From Rhizoclosmatium globosum (Eukaryota; Chytridiomycota; Chytridiomycetes; Chytridiales; Chytriomycetaceae), in contig MCGO01000053.1 of NCBI GenBank assembly GCA_002104985.1, positions 186,001-250,000 on the forward strand: a stretch of 64,000 nucleotides of DNA. Direction: 5' to 3'. Positions 11,792 through 22,584 of this stretch are shown here, in pieces. Every line of letters starts with the position of its first letter. Position 1 is the first letter of the stretch. The notes beneath the pieces were generated by a model, which was given only the letters and a program-made list of their open reading frames with translations, was not told the DNA's origin and searched no databases. Made by a program: the position numbers and the translations under genes.

Positions 11792-13134
11792 ATGAAAGTC
11801 TCTGCTATAGTCGCGTCACTTGCTTTGGCTTCTTATGCGGCTGCGGTTGCTCTCAAACCAGAATGGAAGAACGAAAAACGCGATGACACAGATTTCGATA
11901 CTGAAGTTTATGCTGATTGGATAAAGAAACGTGACGAAGCGCCTCTTCCGGAGCAGACTCTAGAAGAACTTGTGAAGGGTATTTAACGACCTCATTTTAC
12001 ATAAGCGCGTTAACCTTGTTAAATCGTAGATGACGTGTTGAAGGTCGGGGTCTTAACTCAACCAATTGCCACAAATCCTGGTCAACAACCAACTATTGAG
12101 ATTCAATCTGATTTTCTTGGCGTTGCTGTTCCGGTTGCTGATGGGGCCAACCCAGGATCAAATGTACCAAATCCAGTGATTCCTGGGAAACTGAAACCAG
12201 CGGTCCCTATCCCAGACACAAAGATTTCTGCGGCAGCTCCAAACTTAGTGACTGATGATAACTTTAACATCACGCCGTACCTTACTGATTGTCAGTTCAA
12301 TTTGATGCTTCAAATCACTTCATTTATGGAGGACAGCACTCAAGATTAGTGAGTAACTTATTTATATACTTCACTCATCTTATCATGGATTAGTTACGGC
12401 AAATTTGGTTTTTGTAAAGCATCTTCAAACAATCAAGGCATTTCGGCTGGATTCCTCGAGTTCACCACGTGTTCCGGCTCACTTCTCCAAGTCTGCAAGA
12501 AATACAACTCCTTGAAGCCATCCAATTTTTGCAGCAAGTACCTAACCATCGACGGTGCCGGAAAGACAACCGGCCCCCTAATCGATGCAACAAAAGACAA
12601 ACGCTGCCGAACCCAACCGGTCAAGAATCATACATCCCCAGAGGCCTCGAACCCTTCTGCTCCGACTGGACAACGTCATCCAAAGACCAACACTTCATCC
12701 TCGCCCAACTCATGGTCATCAAAAACGCATATTTCGATAGCACAGCCAAAGTATTCACAAAATACAACGTCCAAGCCCCACTCACGAAAAGCGAAGCCTT
12801 TGATATCTTGATCCAACTGGGACCGGGCGCGTTAAGCCAGATCGCAATCAACGCAACTAAAACCGCAGGTGGAAGCCCGGCGAGTAATCCACCTGTTCCA
12901 GAGGTGAGATGGTTACAGGCGTTATTGAATTCTCGACGTTGGTTCCTTCAAGCGCTTGGTGGCGTGTATTCTCAGACTGTGTATAGAGTTGACGCGGTTC
13001 AAGGGTTGTTGGATCGTAAGAAGTACTCGGATCAACAGGTATCGGATAATATGAGTTTTAAGGGGAATAGTGCTACGTTGACGTTTTCTGGAGGGATGGT
13101 CAAGACTTTTGACTGTTCTGTACCGAATTTGTGA
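11792..13134 (+). CDS. secreted GH46 chitosanase-like protein, copy 1
   Basis: Signal peptide MKVSAIVASLALASYAAAV, a polar spacer of about 100 residues, then a GH46-like domain. The catalytic Glu block is LQITSFMEDSTQDY; after a short intron comes the SNNQGISAGFLEFTTCSG block, where the Asp of the family D-G-R-G motif is Asn. Further family features are GLEPFCSDW, a Q-L-G block, AGGSPAS, EVRWLQALLNSRR and YRVDAVQGLL. GH46 enzymes cleave chitosan, an abundant polymer of fungal walls. A one-base frame change near 12612 interrupts the exon after KDKRCRTQP. First of three tandem copies. The lost Asp suggests weak or absent hydrolysis. Confidence 0.8.
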
Positions 13135-13376
13135 ATTGGATATTTCAAATATGCAGCACAATATTTTTCATGTAGTATTTGCAGTGAATACATAGATTAT
13201 TTGGTTATCAATCCTTTCCCCCTTCAACTGTGAATTTGAGGACAGAGAAGCATCAGCCTTTACCTTGAGACTTAAGGATTCCTTCAAATCTATACTCGAG
13301 CTTAACCCACAATAAATTGAAGTGATTTTGTTTTGTTTGTGTTGCAGTGACAAAGAGATCACCAACAGATTTTCAA
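13135..13376. other. spacer between GH46 copies 1 and 2
   Basis: AT-rich spacer of about 240 bases with no open frame or RNA gene that I can support. It must hold the 3' end of copy 1 and the promoter of copy 2. Confidence 0.5.
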
Positions 13377-14396
13377 ATGAAACCTACTGGTGCTATCCTG
13401 CTCCTTCTTGCTGTCGCCAACCGAGCCGCTGCTGAAATCAATGCAAAATGGCTTCAACAGCAAAGTGACCTTCAGTTTGCAGCATCTGGATTTGCGGTTT
13501 CCAACACGTCTCGACATTTATACAATCGTGACGAATCAAGCAAACGTGATTATACCTCTACTTCAATCAAGAAGCGAGGTTCTAGCTTGCAGTTTACTGA
13601 TTTTATGACGACTTGTCAATACAAGATTATCCTCAAAATCACTTCGTTCTTTGAAAACAGCAACCTAAACCTGTAAGTCGCCCTTTTCCCTCTACAGTTA
13701 TAATATTTCCCATCTTACTCCACAAAAAGCGATTTCGGCTCTTGTTCCACAACAAACGACGGCCAAGGAATCTCCGCCGGTTTCATCCAATTCACAACCT
13801 GCTCCGGAAGCGCCGCCCTCGTCTGCCGAGAATACCAACGCCTAAAATCCGGCCCCACCTTCTGCGACACATACCTCCCTTCCCTCGACCACGCCGCAAA
13901 CTCATGCCAAGGCGGAAACTGGGGCCAACAAACCCCCGCCGGCCTCGAAAACTTCTGCTACGACTGGAGAACCGCATCCACCGACACGATATTCCAGCAA
14001 GCACAACTCAACGTCCAGTTTTCCGGGTATTTCAAGCCCGCGATGGATATATTCACGCAGTACGGTGTCAAGAGCCCGTTGACGATGGGACAGGTGTATG
14101 ACGCGTGTGTGCAGCTAGGGTGTTCTGCGGCGGCGACGTTGGCGGACCGGGCGAGTCGGTATGCGGGTGGGAGTCCTGCCGGTTCGAATCCTGTGAGTGA
14201 GGATCGGTGGTTGAATGCGTATTTGATTCAGCGGGAGAGTTATCTTGATTTTCTTGGAGGTGCTTATGCGGCGACAAAGTATCGTGTGAGGGCGTACTTT
14301 TCTATGCAGACGAATCCGACGTTTGTGAATGATTGGGTGGTTATGAATGTGTTGTATGATAATGGTAGTACGGATAGAGAGACTATTACTTGCTGA
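13377..14396 (+). CDS. secreted GH46 chitosanase, copy 2 (intact)
   Basis: Signal peptide MKPTGAILLLLAVANRAAA, a short propeptide, then the GH46 domain over one intron (gtaagt...aaaaag). It has the catalytic Glu in ITSFFENSNLNLDFG and the catalytic Asp in TTNDGQGISAGFIQF, aligned to the D-G-R-G motif of bacterial GH46. The substrate-cleft end reads VYDACVQLG, AGGSPAGSNP, EDRWLNAYLIQRE and TKYRVRAYF. Six or more conserved Cys suggest disulfides for the extracellular space. The frame is open throughout, unlike both neighbours. Probable chitosan hydrolase for wall remodelling or feeding on other fungi. Confidence 0.88.
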
Positions 14397-14480
14397 ATTA
14401 GTGTTTTACTTGTTGTTCGCAGTATTTGTTCGTTGATAAACAAAGAAGTTAGAAAGTAAATCTCGAAAATCACATTATTT

Positions 14481-15569
14481 GTGTTTGATACTGCCTACAG
14501 CAACACTACCACTACGCGTCTTTATGATTGTACCGATTATTCTTTAGTTGCTGCGAGCAACTTTGCTTCTCACGTATCAGCCTCATCACATATTGATCCA
14601 GCACAACTACTACACATCCGCAACGAACCAGCGTCGAACAGCACAGCCAAAGGTAATAAATGCTACTATGACTCATGAAGGCAAAAATTAACTTTATTTA
14701 ACAGCGGAGGCGTCGCGTCGAGATGGCTGTGCATCTTAAACACATATTCCCCATACATGAACGACTGTCAATACCAAATCATGATTGAAATAACAGCTTT
14801 ATTTGAAACTGATTCCGCCGATTAGTAAGTTGTATCTTGCGCTTCTTGTTCTCAGACTAACTATATTTTTGACAGTGGCTTCAGCGTATGCACAGCCACG
14901 CCAGACAACCAAGGAATCTCTGCTGGTTTCATCCAATTTACTACTTGTGGAGGAGCTGCAGCCCAAGTGTGCGAAACCTACGAACAACTGTACCAGCAAC
15001 AATTCGGACAGAGTTCCTTCTGCGCAGCCTACACCGACGCCCTCCAGCAAGCCATCGGCGCCTCGTACTGCACCGACGGCTCGATGAACGCGTACACCCC
15101 TTCCGGGCTCGAAAGCTTCTGCTCAGACTGGACCGCCGAAGCCACGGGTCCCAACGCATCCCTCTTTGCCCAAGCGCAAAAGACGATCCAGTTCAACGCG
15201 TACTTTGAGAAGCTGCAGACCGGAGTACTTTGATGCGAGTGGCGGGTATGCTGTCAAGGCGCCGTTGACGATTGCGCAGTTGTACGATGCGAATGTGCAG
15301 ATTGGGTGGAATGGCGCGAAGGCCGTGGCGGAGGATGCGACGGCGAGGGCCGGGGGAACGCCGGGACAGGGCGCCGACGAGTACACGTGGTTGACGTGCT
15401 TTCTCAGTGCGAGATCGATTATTATAATGCACAGGGCGGCCCCTTTCCGGCGACTGTGTATCGGGTAAACGCGTTCTATAGTATGCTGGATATCCCGGCA
15501 CAGTTGTTCTTTCAGAATGAGTTGTCGTATACGGATCGTGGTGAACAGCGTACACTTACTGCTTATTAG
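14481..15569 (+). pseudogene. GH46 chitosanase-like, copy 3, probably degenerate
   Basis: Exons read FDTAYSNTTTTRLYD..., then YMNDCQYQIMIEITALFETD (catalytic Glu) and, after an intron, TPDNQGISAGFIQFTTCGG (catalytic Asp kept). GLESFCSDW and PLTIAQLYDANVQIG follow. No ATG or signal peptide is visible before the first block (a taa lies just upstream and the start given is a gtg). The frame changes near 15225 (EKLQ to PEYFDASGGY) and near 15405 (FLSA to CEIDYYNAQGG). The last block ends at 15569. It is therefore a decaying tandem copy or a badly sequenced one. Confidence 0.65.
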
Positions 15570-15713
15570 AATTATTCTCTTCCTTTGTAGTGAAATAGAA
15601 GTCTTATCTAGTGTAAATCTGTGCAAAGTAGGGCTACTTGTGTGCTTTGCTGGCTGAACGGATGAATCTGGATAAACATGGGGAGGCGGGATGACTCAGA
15701 ATGATCGAGCTGG

Positions 15714-15722
15714 GATATAAAG
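15714..15722 (+). promoter_or_regulatory. TATA-like box
   Basis: gatataaag, 50 bases before the ATG at 15772 of the PNPOx-like gene. Position and sequence fit a core promoter; inferred only. Confidence 0.35.
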
Positions 15723-15771
15723 ACACTCGATCGACATCTTTCGCTTCCACCTCAAAAAAGACTCATCTAAA

Positions 15772-17336
15772 AATGATCAACTCGCATACTCCGAATCATC
15801 CTGCTGCTCCAAGCAAAGTAGCAGCGAATCCTCCAGCTCAAAGTGGCGGGGCTTGGCCATCCTGGCTCCCCACAATCAACACCCATCCTGAAACGGAAGC
15901 TTCAGAAGACCGCGTCCAGTTGGAAGAGACTCATTTCCCACCATGGCGTAATGCTATTGAAGCTGCTTTGAAGGAGAATGAACGCAAGGACCAAGCGCAT
16001 TGTGAGTAGGACAAGAGATGCTAAGCTTTCTCTAACTTAATTCGCACAGTATACGCCTCACTTGCCACCATCAAAGCCTTCGGTCGTCCCTCCAATCGAT
16101 CCGTATTCTTCCGCGGCTTCCTCTCTGATGGCATAGTATCTCAGTCGCAAGAGTGAGTCGTTATTTCAACGTTGTTTTAAAAAGTGCCACTTGCTGACAA
16201 AGCACACTCCCCACCAACAACAAAAAGAAAACACCACAAACACAAACACTTGTCAATTGAGACGCCGCTGTCGAATGGCTGCATCGAACGACTCTCGAAT
16301 GTTCTCGTCTTTGCCGTTGATGTCCGAAGTGGAAGCGTTGAAGACCTGATCCACGGCTCCAAGTTTGGCGAGATCTGCTGGTGAGTCACCGCTCTCTTCA
16401 TTCTCCACCTCAAACAAACAACGAATACGATTAGGATCTTCCCCGAATCGCGCGAACAGTTCCGACTCTCTGGCCAACTGCACCTTGTCGTGTCGCCCAA
16501 CCATCCACTTGCCCTGTCCCACCAAGTGCCAACGCCCTTCAGCTTCTCGTCGCACTTTCCTCAGTTGGACTGGGAACAAACGCGAAAGGAGTCTGGAGAA
16601 AGATATCGTCGGTTCGACGCGCTTCCTTCACTTGGCCCACAACTCATCATGATGTTGCGCGTGCGGGCGGTGCGGGCTTCCACCACCACCACCATGGCAT
16701 CCATCATCACCACGGACACCGTCACACCAACGAGTTGAGTATGATACATTCAACTCAATCAACATTCTCTAACAACTCTCCCTTCCAGGAAACCAATCGT
16801 CGGAGGCGCCATCGCAACTATTCTCTCATCCCCTGAAGGACTCACTCCAACCCTCGTGACAAGTATTCCAGTCTCAGACCGAAACAACTCGTCTTCCTCC
16901 GAACCTCTCCCCCTCTCACATCCCACGTCACAGCCGAACCCGAAACCATCAACCCTTCAACCCCTGCTACCACTGAAACAACAGCAAGACCCGTAGACTC
17001 AATGGGAAGCATCACATCTGAAGTCGATGTGCACTCTCTCGCCTTTGACAACTTTGCACTACTTCTCCTTGATGTGGACGGTGCAGATCACGTTCAAATG
17101 GCTACAGCGCCACATGCACGTATCAAGTACAGACGTTCGATTGATGCTGTGGATCATGATGTGCCTGCTCCAGAAGTGACACCTGGAAAGTGGAACGTGT
17201 GTTGGGAACAAGTGATTCGCAGTTTAGTATTGAGACTGTCGTGGAAGGTGGAGTTACGGGGCATGTTGGAAGCGTGGATGGATTGGTGAAGAAGGTTGCC
17301 AGATGGAGTGTAAGGGATGTGTTGCAGGATTCCTAA
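15772..17336 (+). CDS. PNPOx-like FMN-binding split-barrel protein (Alr4036 family), frame-broken
   Basis: Start MINSHTPNHPAAPS. Family blocks are FPPWRNAIEAAL, LYASLATIKAFGRPSNRSVF, FRGF, then RLSNVLVFAVDVRSGSVEDL, EICWIFPESREQFRLSG, RASFTWPTT, FDNFALLLLDVDGADHVQM and TWKVERV. This is the fungal/cyanobacterial pyridoxamine-phosphate-oxidase-like family. It binds FMN; the physiological substrate is generally unknown. Odd features are two His-rich stretches, KHHKHKH near 16220 and a longer one near 16680-16725, which could bind metal. Frame changes near 16580, 16597 and 17190 are needed to follow the family pattern. Confidence 0.72.
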
Positions 17337-17479
17337 AGAACGCGTTTGTGAATACTTTGATTATTGTTTCTATTATTTTTTATTTGTCTTATGGGCGGGT
17401 TTGTTTGTTGAATGAAGATTGATTCTGTATTCTTAATTGGACATTTATTCTTGCAATGGGTCTGAATCAAAGTTCAGTC

Positions 17480-18227
17480 TCATTCAACACTGCTGATTCC
17501 CAAAGCAACTCCACGATACACATCCTCAGGAACCCACCCAACATAATGCAACCCACCATACCCACCCAAAAAATACACCGGCCCCTCCGTCACAACCTTA
17601 AACAGCTTAAAACTATGCGACGTGAACCACTCCTCCGCCCCAGGATGCTTCTCCAGCATACACGCCACATTCTCCCTCGTAGATTCCTGTTCCTCCAGCC
17701 GTCCAAACAGCGTAAACCGAGGATGATTCAGAAGCCCACGCTCGTCATCATGGTTTACGCGAGTGTAAAAGTACTTGTCTCGAATATGGACGGATACCTT
17801 GTTATCATGCTTGATGTTTGTAGCGTGTACGCCCCATGAGACTAACGCGAGCCATGGGTCTTTGTTCTGTGATGCGTCTGTTCAGATGTGAGTGTTTTGA
17901 GTCATTGTTCATCTCTACTACTCAATGAATTGGGAATTTACCTTGACAGTTATTCACCCAGATTGATTCTAATGTCGCGATTGGATGGCCTTTGACTTTG
18001 TTTGTGGAGCCGGTGGGTGATGCGATTGTTGCCAGTTCGCCAATGACGAGTGACTCGCTTAGGAGTGAGATTGCGATTCGGGCGGCGTCGGTGGCGCTTT
18101 CGAGGGTGTCGATTTCGAGTGGTTTCTGGTTGACGTTTTGGTTTTGGTTTGGGACAAGTGGCGCGGAGAAGGTTGTTGTTGAGAAGAGGAGGAGGACTTG
18201 AAGGAGGAGTGTTGTTGGATGCATCAT
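17480..18227 (-). CDS. CREG-like secreted split-barrel protein
   Basis: Signal peptide MMHPTTLLLQVLLLFSTTTFS, then ATDAARIAISLLSESLVIGELATIAS and GHPIATLESIWVNNCQ. One intron (gtaaat...gaacag) leads to DKYFYTRVNHDDERGLLNHPRFTLFG, a segment with Cys, CMLEKHPGAEEWFTSH and VYFLGGYGGLHYVGWVP. The order matches the CREG beta-barrel family: secreted or lysosomal glycoproteins with a PNPOx fold that usually lack a tight FMN site. It faces the PNPOx-like gene tail-to-tail, so two split-barrel proteins are neighbours. Frame intact. Confidence 0.82.
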
Positions 18228-18312
18228 TATAATACAGAATTAAATCAACAAATAACTTGTTTATTTACTGCTTATAATACATGCAAATGATACAACTCCA
18301 AAACTTGTGCTC

Positions 18313-19906
18313 TTACGCTCTCTTCACATAGAAATCAAACAGCGGCAGCTCAAGAACTTGAGCAGCAGTAATCCGCTTGTAGGGATCCACCTCCAACAAC
18401 TGTCGATACAAAAGCCGCCCAGCAACAGACAATCTGTTCCACGCATCTTCCAATGGCTTCAATCGCGCATCTTGATCCTCCAGTGTAATAGGTCGTCCCA
18501 AAAACAGTGGAACAAGACAAACACCCAACCCAAACACATCCGCCGTCTTTTCAAATCGCCCTCCATCAACAACTTCAGGCGCAATATGTGGCGGCCTCTC
18601 AAAGAACTGCGTTCCCAATCGCCCCGAAAGAGACTCGACCGTCGAGATTCCAAAGTCCGCGAGAACCGGAATGGAAATAAGATCGTCAAGGGATTCGGTG
18701 CCGGTGATAGCGCGACGGAGGAATATATTGGCTGGTCGAATGTCTCTGTGGATGATTCCCATGCTGTGCAGGTACTTGACCGCATCGGCAAGTGGCGCGA
18801 AAAGAGCAAGTGCTTGCATTTCGTTCAACGGAACACGAAGACCTTCTAAATCGCCGCCGCTGCAGAGCTCAAATGTCTGGTAGACGTTTGATTTTCCTTC
18901 CCAGTAATCGAGGAGCTGGATCACGTTTGGGTGGCCGTGTACTTTCTTGAGGATTTCGACTTCACGCTGGAATGTGGCGCGGGTGTTTGGGTATGCGAAG
19001 ATGGTTTTGACAGCGACGCGGGATCCTGTTCCGACGTGGACGCGGAGGGAGACTTCGCCTTGGATTCCCTTTCCTATTAAAAGAGAGATTTAGATTCTGG
19101 TTCAGTGACCAAGCATACTGTAAAAAACTTACCAAGGGTCTTGACATTCAAGTATCTCTTCTTCTTGTCCCGAGATGATGTTCCTTCAGCTTCAAGAAGC
19201 GACAAGTAGGTCGGAGCAGGTCCTGAAACAGCCTCTGAAGCCGAAACAGCCGCAACCTTGCCATGACTCTGCAACCAAGGCAACTTGAACCCCTTCTTCC
19301 ACTTTGACAAGCTCGATGAAACCTTGCTATTCTTCTGATCCTCCTCATCCGACTCATAAATATCCTTGACCCCACTATCAACACTCAACTGAGCAAACGT
19401 CAACCGCTCCACCACAACCGGTGCACTCTTTGGCGCAACCACCTCCTCTTCCTCCGCAGCAACAGCAGCAGCCGCAGCAGAAACACCCATCAAATCAAGC
19501 ATCAATTCATCCATCCCAACCTCAACTTCCGCCGTATCCATCGTCGCATGTCCATACGGCGAATGATACCAACTCGCCCGATTCACAAGCGGCGTCAACT
19601 TCACCGACGACGGCGTACTACCCCCGCCACCAACCACATAAACCGTATCCACATCATCTTCCTTGACAACAGCGAATGTGCTTGTCCCCTTTGGCGACGA
19701 CACCGAGACAGTAATCGAGTCTCGGCGGCGGTCGCGCGGGGATCCGTTGAGGACGGGGCTGTTTCTGTATCGGAGGGATGGAGAGAGGCCCGGGGATTTG
19801 AAGCCGCGGAGTGAGGCGGGGCTCTTTAGTTTGCTGAGGGATTGGGAACTGATTGTCCTGTGGAGGGAGAAGGGACGTGGACTGTTGTTGTTGTTGATGA
19901 TGACAT
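18313..19906 (-). CDS. Ser/Thr protein kinase
   Basis: N-terminal disordered, Ser/Pro-rich region of about 250 residues with an acidic EEEE stretch, then a kinase domain. Features are the glycine loop LGKGIQGEVSLRV, VAVKTIF (Lys), the helix C Glu in REVEIL, hinge ELCSGGDL, catalytic HRDIRPANIF, ADFGISTVE (DFG) and HIAPEVVDG (APE), then DVFGLGVCL and a final RITAAQVLELPLF. All catalytic residues are present, so it should be active. One intron lies in the glycine loop. The most upstream ATG (19906) is in another frame than the SLSKLKSPASLRGF segment, so the N-terminus is uncertain or has a one-base break near 19855. CAMK-like overall; no specific subfamily. Confidence 0.82.
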
Positions 19907-20506
19907 TTGTTATTGATTGCTGGAGGGTGGCTCGTCCCTTTTATCCTTTTTTTCTTGCTCGGAGAATTCTGGAAGGGGGCACCAAAGGGGGCTCAGTGGC
20001 TGAAAGAGATCGTTGAACTCCGATTGGTTCGATGATATCAGAATGATACAATCCCACGTGCTTGCAAGATGAATATTATGATTACAGGGTTGATGTGGAA
20101 GGGAAGGATGAAGTGTCTTGTCAAGGGGGTTGATACAATGTTCAGTGTTTCAGATTTGGTTTGTCAGCATCGTTTACTAAATCGAATTACTAAACGGTCC
20201 TAAACGATCCCTTCCAAAGAACGAGAGATCGAGTTTTTTTGTTGTTGTCGAAATTGGTCCGTTTTCACCGAGTCTTATCGAGCTTATCACCAAAACACAA
20301 ACTTACTTATAACTTTTAATTCTAAAATATGAAACAGTAGTTGCAGCACGAAGGTGCAAGATAACCGAAAAGCAACATCACCGAAACAAAGAGGAAGAAA
20401 ACTGGGAAATGAAACTTCCACCAATTCAACAAAAACAAACAACAAACTTATAACACAAAATCCTACTTCGCAACCCTTCTCTTGGGCATAGCCATTTTCC
20501 TGGCGC
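19907..20506. other. intergenic region
   Basis: About 600 bases without a supportable gene. It contains the kinase promoter side (a gggacgagcc stretch near 19935) and AT-rich sequence with a few poly-T runs. No RNA gene or repeat seen. Confidence 0.4.
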
Positions 20507-21040
20507 CTAAATCGGAAGAACCGTTTCCACCACCACATTCCATCCAACCTCCTCGACATCCATATCCTCAGGCTCGGGTGCACAACAACCATCGCCTGGA
20601 ATGTCCGTAAAGCTAAGGTTAATGCCGAATCCACCTTGTCCTTTACAGGCACACAATGATCCTCAGCTTCTGTCACGTCATTATCCACAAGTTCCCAACC
20701 AACCGGCTCAACATCCATTGGCTCACATAATCCCGTTCTGGCACCTCCCAAAGGTCGGTAAAGAAACCAGGTTCGACTTTTTGGATGGCTTTGAACGAGA
20801 CTCGACAGCCAATGTGTCCGGATTTATAAGAGTTCCGGCCGGGGATGTAAGGTACGAAGCCTGCGTGCACGATGAATAGAGCAGAGGGGTTGGGGTGAAT
20901 TCGGGGGAAATGCGTTGGTTCTGGCAAAGTTTCAGTCGTTGGGAATTATCAGTTGGAAGTAGTTGCGGTTTCGATGTGTCTGCGAGTTGCGTTGGGATGT
21001 AAGCGAAAATAAGTGAAACTAATAAGATGAAAAGAATCAT
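20507..21040 (-). CDS. secreted or membrane protein with repeated MDVExVGW motif, frame-broken
   Basis: Start MILFILLVSLIFAYIPTQLA is a signal peptide or anchor. The following blocks occur in successive frames: PEPTHFPRIHPNPSALFIVH, GFVPYIPGRNSYKSGHIGC, FFTDLWEVPERDY, EPMDVEPVGWELVDNDVTEA, CACKGQGGFGINLSFTDIPG and PEPEDMDVEEVGWNVVVETV. The motif MDVE-x-VGW occurs twice. At least three one-base frame changes (near 20930, 20730 and 20655) are needed, and no canonical introns explain them. No known family recognised. It is a real but damaged, or wrongly read, gene. Confidence 0.45.
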
Positions 21041-21785
21041 ACCCGGGGGTTGTAGAAGTTGACCTTGCTTTTTGGTCTGCAACATTCTGAGATTACCAGT
21101 ACGACACCAACAAGGAAGGTCACGAAAAGTATGCGGCCGAGGCACTTGTATGTATATAAGTATATAATTATAGAAATGGAAAGGATTGAGGAAGCTTATT
21201 CCATCATACGAGTCAACCTTCTGCTACGGCTTTGTAAAAACGATGGCCCATCGTTTCGGCAAAGCCGGGTAAAAGACTAAAACGCAAAGAATAAAGCAAC
21301 CGATAGAGCATCGCTATCCGACAGTAGATCACCAACTGACTCCCCATATTGCTCGGCATATCTACAATCTTGGTCCGTTGTCCATCCTTTCCAAACTTTT
21401 TGTAATCTATTCTCCGCACAACGCTCGATCTGCTCGAAGAACACTTCTAAAGCTTTTTCTAATATATCTGCGCAAGGCCGAAGAGAAAGAAGTACAGTGA
21501 CATGTTTTTGGGAAAGATTTGCCTGAAGATTTGCTGTGTTCTTTGTTGTGGAAAAGAACAAAGGAATTTATGACTTCTATTGAGCCAATCAAATGCGATT
21601 TGCAATCAGAAAGAAGAAGTAATAAATAACACAAATTAAATTTCAGCAGATGTTGCAATCGTTGACGATGTGAAATCTTGGATTGTCAATGACGTGTCGC
21701 GTGACCTGGTCACGTTGAGAAACATTTGTCTCGCAGAAACCAGTTGCTTGTGCCTTAACTTTGTTCTTCTTCTGCCGGGCTCAAT
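21041..21785. other. intergenic region with a possible short minus-strand ORF
   Basis: A minus-strand frame at 21277-21561 reads ADILEKALEVFFEQIERCAENRLQKVWKGW and ends DALSVALFFAF. Its composition is protein-like, but no ATG precedes it and no family is recognised. The rest is AT-rich. Confidence 0.25.
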
Positions 21786-22289
21786 ATGCCGCCTCTCATA
21801 CGGAGGCAGACACAACAAGAACCAGTACCAGTTGAACCTCCCGTCAATTCTATCGCAACACCAGTCACAATCGGACTTGTGTGTGCTACACTTCTACTAT
21901 TCATCTTAGTTATCAGTTTATACCTCCGTTCCAACAGAACTGTGGAAACAAATAGTCAAGAAAGCCTTAAAGCAAAGACGTCGATATCATTCTCACTGTC
22001 ATCGCACCTATCTCCGTTATTTACAGATACAGTCGACGCAGTAGATAGTTGGCATCCAGGTGGATACGTGGGTGGGAAATGGACGTATTTCGATGCGGAG
22101 GAGGTATATCTGAGTGATGCAAGCGAGCTTGGCGAACAGAGACCCGAGGAGGCTCCAAGGATCACCAATCCGAATCCGAGATTATCCGAAGAAATGTCGC
22201 TAAGCACGAGCAACTGCTGTGATTCTTGTTCCGGTGTTCATGGAGTGGGATTGGGAATTCAGAGGTCTGACATATCTAGCTCGAACTAG
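21786..22289 (+). CDS. single-span membrane protein with Cys-rich tail
   Basis: Intronless, 167 residues. Short N-terminal segment MPPLIRRQTQQEPVPVEPP, one strong helix TIGLVCATLLLFILVISLYL followed by LRSNR, and a long acidic cytosolic tail with WHPGGYVGGKWTYFD. The end CCDSCSGVHGVGLGIQ is similar to CCQECRMTPEPVGLGITF of the next gene, so the two are paralogs. First member of the tandem series of small single-span proteins. N-out/C-in topology is inferred from the basic residues after the helix. Confidence 0.7.
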   Translation: MPPLIRRQTQQEPVPVEPPVNSIATPVTIGLVCATLLLFILVISLYLRSNRTVETNSQESLKAKTSISFSLSSHLSPLFTDTVDAVDSWHPGGYVGGKWTYFDAEEVYLSDASELGEQRPEEAPRITNPNPRLSEEMSLSTSNCCDSCSGVHGVGLGIQRSDISSSN

Positions 22290-22584
22290 TGTGGCGCTTC
22301 TCTGCATTTAGCGTATTCATATAGATATATAAATCATAAATTATACCCTGATACCATCAAATTCGTGTGAGCTGCGATAAAAGTTGATGAACACAGTCTT
22401 TCAAGAATAGACCCAAGTTCAGCTGCAGCCATTCTAATCACGTGTCCCGGTCGCGTGGCAGTTGCCTCCTTGCTCAGCAGACCAGGATTCTTTGAGTGAG
22501 TCACGCAGCCACAAATCAAAAACTCTTCCAGACACAGCACCAGAAACGAGCGGCGTATTCAACCACAAACCACCTTCCTTCGCT

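Noticed and set aside
14177..14192. ggttcgaatcctgt, similar to a tRNA T-loop
   Set aside because: It lies inside the intact GH46 copy 2 coding exon, and no acceptor stem or anticodon arm fits around it.
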